Source: an uncultured Hungatella sp.
GTDB taxonomy: Bacteria; Bacillota; Clostridia; Lachnospirales; Lachnospiraceae
DNA length: 10,836 nucleotides
Assembly (NCBI GenBank): GCA_959018155.1
Contig: CAUEKH010000055.1
Span: forward strand, 1-10,836
Direction of reading: 5' to 3'
Part shown: piece by piece, positions 1 through 6,597 of the stretch
Layout: each line of letters starts with the position of its first letter
Position numbering within the stretch: position 1 is the first letter of the stretch
Position numbers and translations under genes: made by a program
Notes under the pieces: model-generated
The model's input: the letters and a program-made list of their open reading frames with translations, nothing else
What the model was told of the DNA's origin: nothing
Database searches by the model: none

Positions 1-1
1 G

Positions 2-247
2 CATACTTCCGTAAAGATTTTAATTGATCCGGAGAAGTTATACTACAACATGGTGGAGGCGAAGGCAGAGTGGCTGTACAACCTTCCGCAGTGGGATGAT
101 ATTCTGACTGAAGAGAAGCGCAAGGAACTGTACAAGAAGCAGAAGGCTTCCGGAACCATTGTCAAAGGACCGAAGATTGGCAGAAATGATCCGTGTCCCT
201 GCGGCAGCGGCAAGAAGTACAAAAAGTGCTGCGGACGGAACGCTTAA
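2..247 (+). CDS. SEC-C motif protein, 3' fragment
   Basis: The reading frame is open to the left edge with no stop before the first in-frame ATG at 50, so this is most likely the C-terminal 81 residues of a longer protein. It ends in a SEC-C zinc-binding motif, [20 protein letters not shown], with the CxC and CC ligand pairs eight residues apart. That motif also ends SecA and YecA-like proteins. The preceding acidic/aromatic stretch (residues about 10-45) does not look like the SecA linker, so I favour a stand-alone SEC-C protein over secA. The function of such proteins is mostly unknown; the motif binds zinc and often mediates protein or ribosome contacts. A large hairpin follows the stop, suggesting the transcript ends there. 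Confidence 0.75.
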   Translation, partial: HTSVKILIDPEKLYYNMVEAKAEWLYNLPQWDDILTEEKRKELYKKQKASGTIVKGPKIGRNDPCPCGSGKKYKKCCGRNA

Positions 248-303
248 TTGTGATGGCAGGCTGCGCCCAGGGTGTGCGGCTTATGACAGATGATGCGCTG
301 GCG

Positions 304-374
304 GGTGGTGCAGAGTACCCAGAGAACGGGATTATGGATCCCGTCTGTGGTATCTCTGCAACACCTGTTTCTTT
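304..374 (+). terminator. Large branched hairpin with T-rich tail
   Basis: Bases 304-365 fold into one long interrupted stem. The paired segments are 304-315 with 354-365 (one mismatch), 316-319 with 349-352, 320-322 with 345-347, and ACGGGAT (326-332) with ATCCCGT (338-344), closing a 5-nt loop. The T-rich TGTTTCTTT follows at 366-374. This suits an intrinsic terminator for the SEC-C gene, although the stem is much longer than usual and a structured-RNA role for the next gene cannot be excluded. No protein evidence exists in the gap 248-416. Confidence 0.5.
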
Positions 375-416
375 ATATAAATGTGCGGGCCGTCAGGCTG
401 TTTGGAGGAAGACGGG

Positions 417-1184
417 ATGGATCAACAATATACCGGATTTGCGGAAGTGTACGACACCTTCATGGACAATATTCCGTATGAGGAGTGGAGTAGATATCTG
501 ACAGGACTTTTAAAGGATTACGGTGTGAAGGACGGGCTGGTGCTTGATTTGGGATGCGGGACCGGAAGTATGACAGAACTGCTTTCCGCGGCGGGATACG
601 ATATGATAGGAGTGGACAACTCAGAGGACATGCTTCAGATTGCCATGGAAAAACGGGAAGAATCGGGCCATGACATTCTGTACCTGCTTCAGGATATGCG
701 GGAGTTTGAACTGTATGGAACCGTGGCCGCCGTAGTCAGCATCTGCGACTGTATGAATTATATTCTCGAATATGAGGAACTGGTGGAGGTATTTTCGCTG
801 GTCAATAATTATCTGGACCCGGAAGGTATCTTTATTTTTGATTTGAATACAATCTATAAGTATGAGACGCTTCTCGGTGATTCCACGATCGCGGAAGACC
901 GGGAAGAGAGCAGCTTTATCTGGGACAATTATTACGATGAGGAAACCATGATCAATGAGTACGATTTATCTCTGTTTATCCGGGAGGAGAGCGGTTTATA
1001 CCGGAAATATACGGAGACTCATTATCAGAGGGCTTACTCTCCGGACACGGTGAAAGAGGCGTTAGCTGAGGCAGGGATGGAATTTGTCGCGGCCTATGAT
1101 GCTTTTTCGAGAGAGCCGGTTCGGGAGGACAGTGAGCGAATCTATATCGTTGCGAGGGAAAAAGGAAAAAGAAAGAAGGAGTAA
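417..1184 (+). CDS. Class I SAM-dependent methyltransferase
   Basis: A 255-residue Rossmann-fold methyltransferase. Motif I is LVLDLGCGTG (residues 41-50), the ribose-binding acidic residue is D67 in IGVDNS, the adenine-side segment is LLQDM (91-94), and the motif IV region is SICDCMNYI (108-116). These are the hallmarks of class I enzymes that transfer a methyl group from S-adenosylmethionine. The substrate cannot be read from the sequence; the overall pattern resembles YqeM-like proteins of Firmicutes. I chose the ATG at 417 because GGAGG lies at 404-408 with 8-nt spacing, and translation should not start at the upstream in-frame ATG (381), which has no ribosome site. The gene ends 4 nt before hslO, so the two are co-transcribed. 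The C-terminus is very basic (GKRKKE). Confidence 0.9.
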   Translation: MDQQYTGFAEVYDTFMDNIPYEEWSRYLTGLLKDYGVKDGLVLDLGCGTGSMTELLSAAGYDMIGVDNSEDMLQIAMEKREESGHDILYLLQDMREFELYGTVAAVVSICDCMNYILEYEELVEVFSLVNNYLDPEGIFIFDLNTIYKYETLLGDSTIAEDREESSFIWDNYYDEETMINEYDLSLFIREESGLYRKYTETHYQRAYSPDTVKEALAEAGMEFVAAYDAFSREPVREDSERIYIVAREKGKRKKE

Positions 1185-1188
1185 AAAT

Positions 1189-2070
1189 ATGGCTGATTAT
1201 ATTGTCCGCGCTACGGCGGGAGATCATCAGATACGGGCATTTGCGGCGACGACAAAGGATCTGGTCGAATACGCGAGAAGCGCCCACAATACGAGCCCGG
1301 TGGCTACAGCTGCGCTGGGACGGCTCCTCACAGCCGGCGCCATGATGGGTGTCATGATGAAGGGTGAGGACGATTTACTGACAATCAAGATTCAGAGCAG
1401 CGGTCCGATTGAAGGTCTGACTGTGACGGCTGATTCTAAGGGAAATGTTAAGGGCTATGCTTTTAACCCGTCTGTCATGCTTCCCCCCAATGAGAAAGGG
1501 AAACTCGATGTAGGCGGCGCTGTCGGGGAAGGTGTCTTAAGCGTGATCAAAGATATCGGCTTAAAGGAACCGTATGTGGGACAGACCATCCTGGTCGGCG
1601 GTGAGATTGCCGAGGATTTAACCTATTATTATGCCACGTCGGAACAGACGCCATCTTCTGTGGCGCTGGGGGTTCTGATGAATAAGGACAATACGGTGAA
1701 ACAGGCGGGCGGCTTCATGATCCAGCTGCTTCCGGGCGCCTCTGACGAGATGATTGACAAGCTGGAGGCAAGGCTTGGGGAAATCACCTCCATCACAGCG
1801 CTTCTCGACGCGGGCGACACGCCGGAGATGATTCTTACCCATATCCTGGGAGATTTCGGATTGGAGATCATGGATAAAGTCCCGACGAAATTTGAGTGTA
1901 ACTGTACGAAGGAACTGGTGGAGAAGGCGCTTATCAGCATCGGAAAGAAAGAACTGGACGATATGATAGAAGAGGGGAAGACCATCGAGGTCAACTGCCA
2001 TTTCTGCAATAAGAAATATGAGTTTACAGTGGAAGAACTGGCGGAACTGAAGGAACAGGCTACGCGGTAG
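1189..2070 (+). CDS. hslO: Hsp33 redox-regulated chaperonin
   Basis: A 293-residue protein of typical Hsp33 length and order. The N-terminal substrate-binding domain includes the conserved ALGRLLTAGAMMG segment (42-54), and the middle contains GGFMIQLLPGA (174-184). The C-terminal zinc redox switch has C237-x-C239 and C270-x-x-C273. In the known family these four cysteines bind zinc when reduced. Oxidative unfolding releases zinc and activates a cytoplasmic holdase that protects proteins during oxidative and heat stress. The start at 1189 is set by AAGGAG (1176-1181) at 7-nt spacing, located inside the end of the methyltransferase gene. The track's longer upstream start overlaps that gene and is unlikely. 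Co-transcription with the methyltransferase is inferred from the 4-nt gap. Confidence 0.96.
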   Translation: MADYIVRATAGDHQIRAFAATTKDLVEYARSAHNTSPVATAALGRLLTAGAMMGVMMKGEDDLLTIKIQSSGPIEGLTVTADSKGNVKGYAFNPSVMLPPNEKGKLDVGGAVGEGVLSVIKDIGLKEPYVGQTILVGGEIAEDLTYYYATSEQTPSSVALGVLMNKDNTVKQAGGFMIQLLPGASDEMIDKLEARLGEITSITALLDAGDTPEMILTHILGDFGLEIMDKVPTKFECNCTKELVEKALISIGKKELDDMIEEGKTIEVNCHFCNKKYEFTVEELAELKEQATR

Positions 2071-2101
2071 GCGGGGAGGCTATGACATTCATCTGCCTTT
2101 A

Positions 2102-2139
2102 GCGGCGATACCCCACGTGCATGTGCAGCTTATCGTCGC
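2102..2139. other. Stem-loop between hslO and csp
   Basis: GCGGCGATA (2102-2110) pairs with TATCGTCGC (2131-2139), nine pairs with one G-U, around a 20-nt loop that contains CACGTG. No T-run follows on the plus strand, so it is not a classical terminator. It may help stop or stabilise the 3' end of the hslO message, which converges with the leftward csp terminator just beyond. Confidence 0.4.
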
Positions 2140-2142
2140 CAA

Positions 2143-2175
2143 TCAAAAAGAGCCATCCGGATAGTGGATGGCTCT
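2143..2175 (-). terminator. Intrinsic terminator of csp
   Basis: AGAGCCATCC (2149-2158) and GGATGGCTCT (2166-2175) form a perfect 10-bp stem with a 7-nt loop. Read on the minus strand the stem is followed by a five-T run (plus-strand A at 2145-2149, one of them in the stem). It lies about 70 nt past the csp stop. The plus-strand side has only GTCTGT, so the main direction is leftward. Confidence 0.85.
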
Positions 2176-2242
2176 GTCTGTAATCATGTGAAACTCGTAC
2201 TTCTTCCTGTATATTGAAATAGGTACATCGTTAGGTCAATGA

Positions 2243-2440
2243 TTATAATTTAGTAACGTTGACAGCCTGAGGTCCTTTTTCGCCGTTTACTACGTCGAAC
2301 TCAACGGAAGCGCCCTCATCTAAGGACTTGAAACCTTCCATGTTCAGTCCTGAGTAGTGAACGAATACATCGTTACCCTGCTCGTCGGAAATAAATCCGT
2401 AACCTTTTTGGTTGTTAAACCACTTAACTGTACCCTTCAT
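2243..2440 (-). CDS. csp: Cold-shock protein (CspA/CspB family)
   Basis: A 65-residue single cold-shock domain, the standard length. It carries the RNA-binding motifs RNP1 KGYGFI (12-17) and RNP2 VFVHYS (25-30), plus the KGTVKWFN start and the GPQAVNV end typical of the family. RNP2 has Tyr where Phe is most common, a conservative change. Family members bind single-stranded nucleic acid and act as RNA chaperones in the cytoplasm during cold shock or growth. The ATG at 2440 is chosen because CCTCC (2448-2452 on the plus strand, GGAGG on the coding strand) gives a good ribosome site about 7 nt upstream. The longer open frame reaching 2650 runs through promoter and hairpin sequence and is not coding. 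The gene is monocistronic with its own promoter and terminator. Confidence 0.97.
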   Translation of the reverse strand: MKGTVKWFNNQKGYGFISDEQGNDVFVHYSGLNMEGFKSLDEGASVEFDVVNGEKGPQAVNVTKL

Positions 2441-2510
2441 TGTGATACCTCCAAAATGAATAAAAAAATTATTATAGTATGTCAGCTGCAGTTCGTCTGC
2501 AACTTCCCTA

Positions 2511-2539
2511 AGAATAGCATAGAATGTGGAAGGTGTCAA
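2511..2539 (-). promoter_or_regulatory. Sigma-A promoter of csp
   Basis: On the minus strand TTGACA (2534-2539) and TATTCT (2511-2516) are 17 nt apart. This gives a leader of about 60 nt before the csp start, in line with cold-shock mRNAs that carry regulatory 5' leaders. A second TATAAT on the same strand (2471-2476) lacks a good -35 at normal spacing and is less likely. Confidence 0.7.
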
Positions 2540-2568
2540 ACATTTTATATTCAAAAATTCAGAAAGAA

Positions 2569-2669
2569 GCTGCCGTTCCCGCCCGTCCCGGTGTGGAAGG
2601 CCCGGGAGAAGGGGCGGCACCTGCCGCCCTCCCTCCCAGGCCTTCCGCACCGGGGCCAGGAATGGCAGC
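2569..2669. repeat. 101-nt GC-rich near-palindrome
   Basis: The segment folds almost end to end. Bases 2569-2579 pair with 2659-2669 (11 bp, one G-U). Bases 2587-2608 pair with 2633-2654 (22 bp, one mismatch and one G-U). GGGCGGC (2612-2618) pairs with GCCGCCC (2623-2629) around the loop ACCT. CAGAAAG occurs directly at both edges (2560-2566 and 2669-2675), like a short target-site duplication, although the right copy lies in purine-rich ribosome-site sequence. It sits between the csp promoter and the DUF5662 start. No T-run follows on either strand. It may be a dispersed palindromic repeat or a leader structure. Confidence 0.7.
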
Positions 2670-2684
2670 AGAAAGGAAGAAAAT

Positions 2685-3230
2685 ATGAAATTTGCAAATC
2701 TTTGGGGCCATTTTCATACGATTACAGCCCATAAATTCCGGGTTATGAAAAATTGTTTCCGTGTGGGACTCTATAAACAGGGACTGCTCCACGACTTGTC
2801 GAAATACAGCCCGGAGGAATTCATCCCGGGCGTCATCTACTATCAGGGGACGAGAAGCCCCAACGCAGCGGAGAGGGAAGTGACGGGTTTCTCCCGGGCG
2901 TGGCTTCACCACAAGGGCCGGAATAAGCACCACTATGAATACTGGATTGATTTTACGGCTGATACGTCGAAAGGGCTGGTCGGCCATAAGATGCCGCTTA
3001 AATACGTGATCGAGATGATGATGGACCGGATTGCCGCCTCAAAGACGTATAAGGGGAAATCGTATACCAACGCCGCTCCGTGGGAGTATTACTGCCGCGT
3101 CAGCCAGTATATGCTGATCGCGCCGGAGACGAGGGCTCTTCTGGAAAAGCTTCTGATTATGCTGAAGGATGAGGGGGAAAAGAAGACATTTGCCTATATG
3201 CGCTGGCTTCTGAAAAAAGGGGATTACTGA
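2685..3230 (+). CDS. DUF5662 family protein
   Basis: A 181-residue protein that I recognise as DUF5662 from the segments [19 protein letters not shown] (28-46) and [16 protein letters not shown] (72-87) and the later DRIAAS (114-119). The family has no established function. The visible order H16, H36-D37, H75/H76 or H82/H83, D114 matches the H...HD...H...D metal-ligand order of HD-domain phosphohydrolases, so a metal-dependent hydrolase of that fold is a reasonable inference but not shown. I use the ATG at 2685, which follows AGGAAG at 6-7 nt. The upstream in-frame ATG (2526) would force translation through the 101-nt palindrome and gives a low-complexity Arg/Pro/Gly sequence. There is no signal peptide, so it is cytoplasmic. 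The neighbours on both sides are on the other strand, so it is monocistronic. Confidence 0.85.
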   Translation: MKFANLWGHFHTITAHKFRVMKNCFRVGLYKQGLLHDLSKYSPEEFIPGVIYYQGTRSPNAAEREVTGFSRAWLHHKGRNKHHYEYWIDFTADTSKGLVGHKMPLKYVIEMMMDRIAASKTYKGKSYTNAAPWEYYCRVSQYMLIAPETRALLEKLLIMLKDEGEKKTFAYMRWLLKKGDY

Positions 3231-3282
3231 CAGGCACAGCGCCGGCAGCGGCTGGTGCCAGGGCATATTTGCAGTTTCAGGT

Positions 3283-3390
3283 GATAATATCCGCGGTTCC
3301 GGGTGACAGTATGTCGTGTCGGGGCCGCGGATTCTTGTTGCCATGAACCGCGGTTTACCGTCACCGGAAACCGCGGATTATCGTCATTTT
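3283..3390 (+). terminator. Two-tier palindrome with four CCGCGG sites, T5 tail
   Basis: The outer arms 3283-3307 and 3360-3382 pair over about 22 bp with three small bulges. An inner hairpin pairs 3325-3334 with 3345-3353. CCGCGG occurs four times (3291, 3325, 3348, 3371), once in every arm. The structure begins about 52 nt after the DUF5662 stop, ends one base before the arsR-type stop codon, and is followed on the plus strand by GTCATTTTT. Terminator function for DUF5662 is plausible. The size and repeated core also fit a repetitive palindromic element. Confidence 0.55.
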
Positions 3391-4304
3391 TGCGAATAAT
3401 GTGTTTTAAATACAATATCCTGTCCGTAGTCCCCTGCCTGCTTTCCAAAGATCGTAAACCCGCCGCAGTTAGGGCTATCCTTCGACACCTGGAAGCGGAA
3501 GGTGAAGGTGCTGTTGTACGTCAAATTCAGATCTTCGATGGTGACATCGGAAATCCGGCTTCCCCCGTCGATATACGTTCCCGTACTGTCGATGGTCAGG
3601 GTCTTTAAAAGCCCGTACTGATTGCATCCTGACGGCCACCAGTCCGGTGTAAATCTGCCTCTTCTGGCGCCAAAATCTCCTGGGCTTATCCAGAAGCCCA
3701 GATAAATCCCATTAAAATAAAACTGAATATCAGATGGAAAATCTTCATTATAACCGGGTGACTCAGACGAGATCTCAAAAGACAGGGAAAGTTCTGTCAA
3801 AGTCTGGCCCGCCTTCAGATGATTGGGCAGAATATATTCCACAAAACCCTCCTCAAACCAGAACACATTCGCCTGGTTCCTTTCGGGAAAAAGAAAATAC
3901 CGCGGATCGTCAAAGGATCCGATAATCTTCTCCGGTGTGGCGATGCCGCAGGTGGGGTGAATCCTGCAGAGAGAGTAAGAGCCGACCGCAATCTCGTCGG
4001 TGTAGCATTCCTCCTCATTCTGACGGGCCGGAAACATGTCCACAAAGAGAGAAGTGTGCATCGGACTGCACAGCTTCATGGAACCGCGTTTCCCGGCTGT
4101 GGTGCGCAGGGTGACGAGTCCTGCGTCTTCCAGTATTTTTATATGGAGGGAGATGGCGCTGTTTGTCAAATTCAGCGCTTTCGCGATATCATTTAAATTC
4201 TTTTCCCCTTCCCGGTCTAACAATTCCAGAATCCGGATCCGCATGGGGGCACTGAGCGCCTTGAAGACGGGAAGGGCTTCCTGTAAAGAATGGAGATGCA
4301 GCAT
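3384..4304 (-). CDS. ArsR-type regulator with beta-rich C-terminal domain
   Basis: A 306-residue protein. Residues about 8-80 form a winged helix-turn-helix of ArsR type (FKALSAPMRIRILELLD, then LNDIAKALNLTNSAISLHIK as recognition region, then the wing LVTLRTTAGKRGS). It lacks the ELCVCDL metal-binding signature of arsenic/cadmium sensors. Residues about 100-306 are unlike normal 100-aa ArsR proteins: a conserved-looking HPTCG (116-120) and FDDPRYFLFPER (131-142), then a Gly/aromatic-rich beta-strand region that resembles a jelly roll and may bind sugar. The start is fixed by AAGGAGG (4311-4317) at 6 nt. It is divergent from the GH51 gene, so control of arabinofuranosidase in response to an arabinose-containing ligand is the best inference. 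It may also control itself. The exact ligand is unknown. Confidence 0.85.
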   Translation of the reverse strand: MLHLHSLQEALPVFKALSAPMRIRILELLDREGEKNLNDIAKALNLTNSAISLHIKILEDAGLVTLRTTAGKRGSMKLCSPMHTSLFVDMFPARQNEEECYTDEIAVGSYSLCRIHPTCGIATPEKIIGSFDDPRYFLFPERNQANVFWFEEGFVEYILPNHLKAGQTLTELSLSFEISSESPGYNEDFPSDIQFYFNGIYLGFWISPGDFGARRGRFTPDWWPSGCNQYGLLKTLTIDSTGTYIDGGSRISDVTIEDLNLTYNSTFTFRFQVSKDSPNCGGFTIFGKQAGDYGQDIVFKTHYSQK

Positions 4305-4362
4305 GAGGAACCTCCTTTTTATCCTGACATGATGTGAGGTAAATAATAAAACAGCTGTCTGT

Positions 4363-4399
4363 ATTATAACGCTGAGAAAAAGGTTAAGTCAAGACTTGA
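4363..4399 (-). promoter_or_regulatory. Promoter and possible operator of the ArsR-type gene
   Basis: On the minus strand TTGACT (4387-4392) and TATAAT (4363-4368) are 18 nt apart. The perfect 11-nt palindrome TCAAGACTTGA (4389-4399) overlaps the -35 element and is a candidate site for autoregulation. The promoter is well supported; the operator is inference. Confidence 0.6.
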
Positions 4400-4449
4400 A
4401 TAAATAAAAGAAAAATGAAACAAAACATTTACATTTTTTAAAATAGTGA

Positions 4450-4481
4450 TTGACACTGCAAAATTGATATAGTATTATCAA
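4450..4481 (+). promoter_or_regulatory. Promoter with overlapping palindrome for GH51 gene
   Basis: TTGACA (4450-4455) and TATTAT (4473-4478) with a 17-nt spacer make a near-consensus sigma-A promoter. This gives a leader of about 110 nt before the TTG start. The inverted repeat TTGATATAGTATTATCAA (4464-4481, 6-bp perfect arms) covers the -10 element, a position typical of repressor binding. The rest of the 290-nt divergent gap is AT-rich and holds AATAAGTTTATT (near 4491), another small palindrome, and a weak imperfect hairpin in the leader (CCTG...CAGG, about 4529-4549). Confidence 0.75.
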
Positions 4482-4594
4482 AACATAAAGAAATAAGTTT
4501 ATTATTAAAGTAAATACTTAAACGATAACCTGCACGCTCCGCGCACAGGTCACCGTCTTTAATAAAAACAAAGCAGAAACAGGAGGAAAGGATT

Positions 4595-6091
4595 TTGAGC
4601 AGACTGATTGTCAACACAGAGAAGAAGAAAAGCAGGATCAACAGGAATATTTACGGACATTTCTCAGAGCATCTGGGACGCTGCATCTATGGCGGAATCT
4701 ATGTGGGGGAGGATTCCGATATTCCCAACGAGAACGGGATGAGAAAAGATGTGGTGGAGGCGCTTAAGAAGATTAAGGTTCCGGTTCTTCGCTGGCCGGG
4801 CGGCTGTTTTGCCGATGAATACCACTGGAAAGACGGCATCGGCCCGAAAGAAAACAGAAAGAAGATGGTCAATACCCACTGGGGCGGCGTGGTGGAGGAC
4901 AATTCCTTCGGAACCCATGAATTTCTGGAACTCTGCCGCCAGATAGGCTGTGAGCCATACATAAACGGCAATATGGGAAGCGGCACTGTCCAGGAGATGA
5001 GCGAGTGGATGGAGTATATGACATTTGACGGCGTCTCCCCCATGGCGAATCTGCGCGCTGAGAACGGCCATGCTGAGCCTTGGAAGATCAAGTACTTTGG
5101 AGTCGGCAATGAAAACTGGGGCTGCGGAGGCAACATGCGCCCTTCCTACTACGCGGATGAATACAGAAGATACCAGACGTATGTGCGCAATTACGGCGAC
5201 AATCGGGTATTTAAGATTGCCTGCGGGCCCAATGGACCGGATTACAACTGGACGGAAGAAGTGATGAAGATTGCCGGTAGGTATATGGATGGGCTGAGCC
5301 TACATTATTATACGGTTCCGGGTGAATGGAGCAGCAAGGGGAGCGCGACGGAATTTTCCGTATCCGATTACTATAATACCTTAAAGAAGACCCTGAAGAT
5401 GGAAGAAATCATCACAAGACACGAGGAGGTCATGAGCCGCTACGATGCAGAACACCGCGTCGGACTGATTGTGGATGAGTGGGGAGCCTGGTACGATGTG
5501 GAACCGGGGACGAATCCGGGCTTCTTATATCAGCAGAATACGATGAGAGACGCCATCGTGGCCGCCGTGAATTTAAATATCTTCAACGAACACAGCGACC
5601 GGGTTGTGATGGCCAATATTGCTCAGATGGTCAATGTGCTGCAGTCCGTGATTCTGACAGAAGGCGACAAGATGATTCTGACCCCGACCTACCATGTGTT
5701 TGACTTATATAAGAGCCATCAGGATGCCACCCTGTTAGACAGCTATTTAGAGACGGAGGAGATCGGAACAGAAGAGTATCACGTACCGAACTTAAGCGTC
5801 TCCGTTTCAGAAGACAGCGAGGGAACCATCAATGTAACTGTGGCGAACTTATCCGCCGATACCTCGTATCCCCTTGATTGCGTTTTAACGGGAGCGCCTG
5901 CTGAAAAGCGGGTAACCGGGGAACTGCTGACAGGCGCCATTGGAGATTATAACGACTTCGAGAACGGGGAGAAGGTAACTCCTGTAAAGGCGGAGAATAT
6001 TACTGTAACAGAGGCGGGATTCCAGTATGAGATGGCGCCGTGCAGTGTTGCACATTTTGCGGTAAAACCAGCCGCTAAATCAAATGTATAA
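4595..6091 (+). CDS. abfA: GH51 alpha-L-arabinofuranosidase (intracellular)
   Basis: A 498-residue protein of typical GH51 length. Residues to about 380 form the catalytic barrel. The acid/base is E173 in [10 protein letters not shown], and the nucleophile is E295 in [10 protein letters not shown]. The conserved [14 protein letters not shown] (65-78) and the [11 protein letters not shown] start are also present. The C-terminal part (about 390-495) is the usual beta domain. Family enzymes remove terminal alpha-L-arabinofuranosyl residues from arabino-oligosaccharides and arabinoxylan fragments with retention. No signal peptide is seen, so it should act on imported oligosaccharides. Translation starts at TTG: AGGAGG (4581-4586) is 8 nt upstream, and the next codons encode the conserved N-terminus, whereas no suitable ATG exists. 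It overlaps the next gene by 8 nt and is divergent from the ArsR-type regulator. Confidence 0.96.
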   Translation: MSRLIVNTEKKKSRINRNIYGHFSEHLGRCIYGGIYVGEDSDIPNENGMRKDVVEALKKIKVPVLRWPGGCFADEYHWKDGIGPKENRKKMVNTHWGGVVEDNSFGTHEFLELCRQIGCEPYINGNMGSGTVQEMSEWMEYMTFDGVSPMANLRAENGHAEPWKIKYFGVGNENWGCGGNMRPSYYADEYRRYQTYVRNYGDNRVFKIACGPNGPDYNWTEEVMKIAGRYMDGLSLHYYTVPGEWSSKGSATEFSVSDYYNTLKKTLKMEEIITRHEEVMSRYDAEHRVGLIVDEWGAWYDVEPGTNPGFLYQQNTMRDAIVAAVNLNIFNEHSDRVVMANIAQMVNVLQSVILTEGDKMILTPTYHVFDLYKSHQDATLLDSYLETEEIGTEEYHVPNLSVSVSEDSEGTINVTVANLSADTSYPLDCVLTGAPAEKRVTGELLTGAIGDYNDFENGEKVTPVKAENITVTEAGFQYEMAPCSVAHFAVKPAAKSNV

Positions 6092-6359
6092 GGAAAATTC
6101 TGATTCCCAGGGGCGGTTCTGCCGCAAATGTCTGTTGAAGGACATGACGGATGGAGAGTACTACCGGACGGTCCGGGAGTACATTGAGAATCTTCCCGAG
6201 GAGAGAAAGGCCCCGCCGGATTGCTACGAAAAACGCCTCGCAATCTGCAAAGAGTGCGATAATCTGATGAACGGAATGTGCCGTCTCTGCGGCTGTTTTG
6301 TGGAAGTGCGGGCGGCAAAAAAGGAAGGCTACTGCGCGAAAAGCCGGGAGATATGGTGA
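6084..6359 (+). CDS. DUF6171 family cysteine-rich small protein
   Basis: A 91-residue protein that I recognise as DUF6171-like, a family of unknown function. It has nine cysteines, with CxxC pairs at C13/C16, C55/C58 and C66/C69 plus C47, C71 and C84. The conserved-looking core is [20 protein letters not shown] (55-74). This arrangement suggests two small zinc-binding knuckles, which is inference. The ATG overlaps the end of the GH51 gene (ATGTATAA, 8 nt), and no strong ribosome site is visible, so translation is probably coupled to arabinofuranosidase. No signal peptide or membrane segment is seen. A terminator follows about 70 nt later, so it is the last gene of this unit. Whether it takes part in arabinoside metabolism or only shares the transcript is open. 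Confidence 0.8.
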   Translation: MYKENSDSQGRFCRKCLLKDMTDGEYYRTVREYIENLPEERKAPPDCYEKRLAICKECDNLMNGMCRLCGCFVEVRAAKKEGYCAKSREIW

Positions 6360-6431
6360 GAATCCGCAGCAGCCGAAATCTAATGGAAATTTGCAGCAGC
6401 AAACTTGCAGCAAACGAAATCTGGCAAAGCC

Positions 6432-6468
6432 AAAAGAGCAGGTCTGAACGAAAAGCCTGCTCTTTTTT
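6432..6468 (+). terminator. Intrinsic terminator after the GH51 unit
   Basis: AAAAGAGCAGG (6432-6442) pairs with CCTGCTCTTTT (6456-6466) around a 13-nt loop and runs into TTTTTT (6463-6468). It ends the arabinofuranosidase transcript and separates it from the mannosidase promoter. The A-run on the left also allows leftward function, but no leftward gene is present. Confidence 0.9.
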
Positions 6469-6490
6469 CATGGCCGCGTTTTTTTTGTTT

Positions 6491-6563
6491 TGCAAAAAAT
6501 GCAAACTTCCCCCGGCGATTTCGCAAACAATGCGTAGCCATGAAAAATAATTCTGACTATAAT
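6491..6563 (+). promoter_or_regulatory. Activator-type promoter of GH38 gene, copy A
   Basis: The distal box GCAAAAAATGCAAACT (6492-6507), a proximal box GCAAACAATGCGTAGCCAT (6523-6541) and TATAAT (6558-6563) lie in line. There is no TTGACA; TAGCCA sits at the -35 position. The two boxes share GCAAAnAATGC and start 31 nt apart, about three helical turns, as expected for a dimeric AraC-like activator. The same elements recur with identical spacing at 9747-9819. Confidence 0.7.
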
Positions 6564-6597
6564 GATAAATTATTAACACCATGAGGGAGGAAATGAA

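Noticed and set aside
1..247. C-terminus of SecA
   Set aside because: The SEC-C motif fits, but the preceding residues do not resemble the SecA linker or helical scaffold end, and prfB, a common neighbour of secA, does not follow.
193..501. Small plus-strand open frames in the gap after the SEC-C gene
   Set aside because: They overlap the SEC-C end, the long hairpin and the methyltransferase start, and show no domain or ribosome site.
2471..2476. Second csp promoter using TATAAT
   Set aside because: No acceptable -35 lies at 16-18 nt; the TTGACA/TATTCT pair upstream is a clearly better promoter.
2441..2650. N-terminal extension of the cold-shock frame
   Set aside because: The 65-residue protein is complete by itself with a good ribosome site. 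The extension crosses its promoter and the palindrome.
2560..2675. Insertion sequence or CRISPR repeat
   Set aside because: No transposase is present and there is only one palindrome here without regularly spaced identical repeats, so only a small palindromic element is supportable.
2526..2684. N-terminal extension of the DUF5662 frame to an upstream ATG
   Set aside because: The added residues are encoded by the csp promoter and the 101-nt palindrome, are low-complexity, and the ATG has no ribosome site. The ATG at 2685 has one and begins the conserved region.
6491..6541. CcpA catabolite (cre) site in the shared box
   Set aside because: The boxes lack the central CG and the TGnAAnCG-type symmetry of cre. 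They are direct repeats, not a palindrome.
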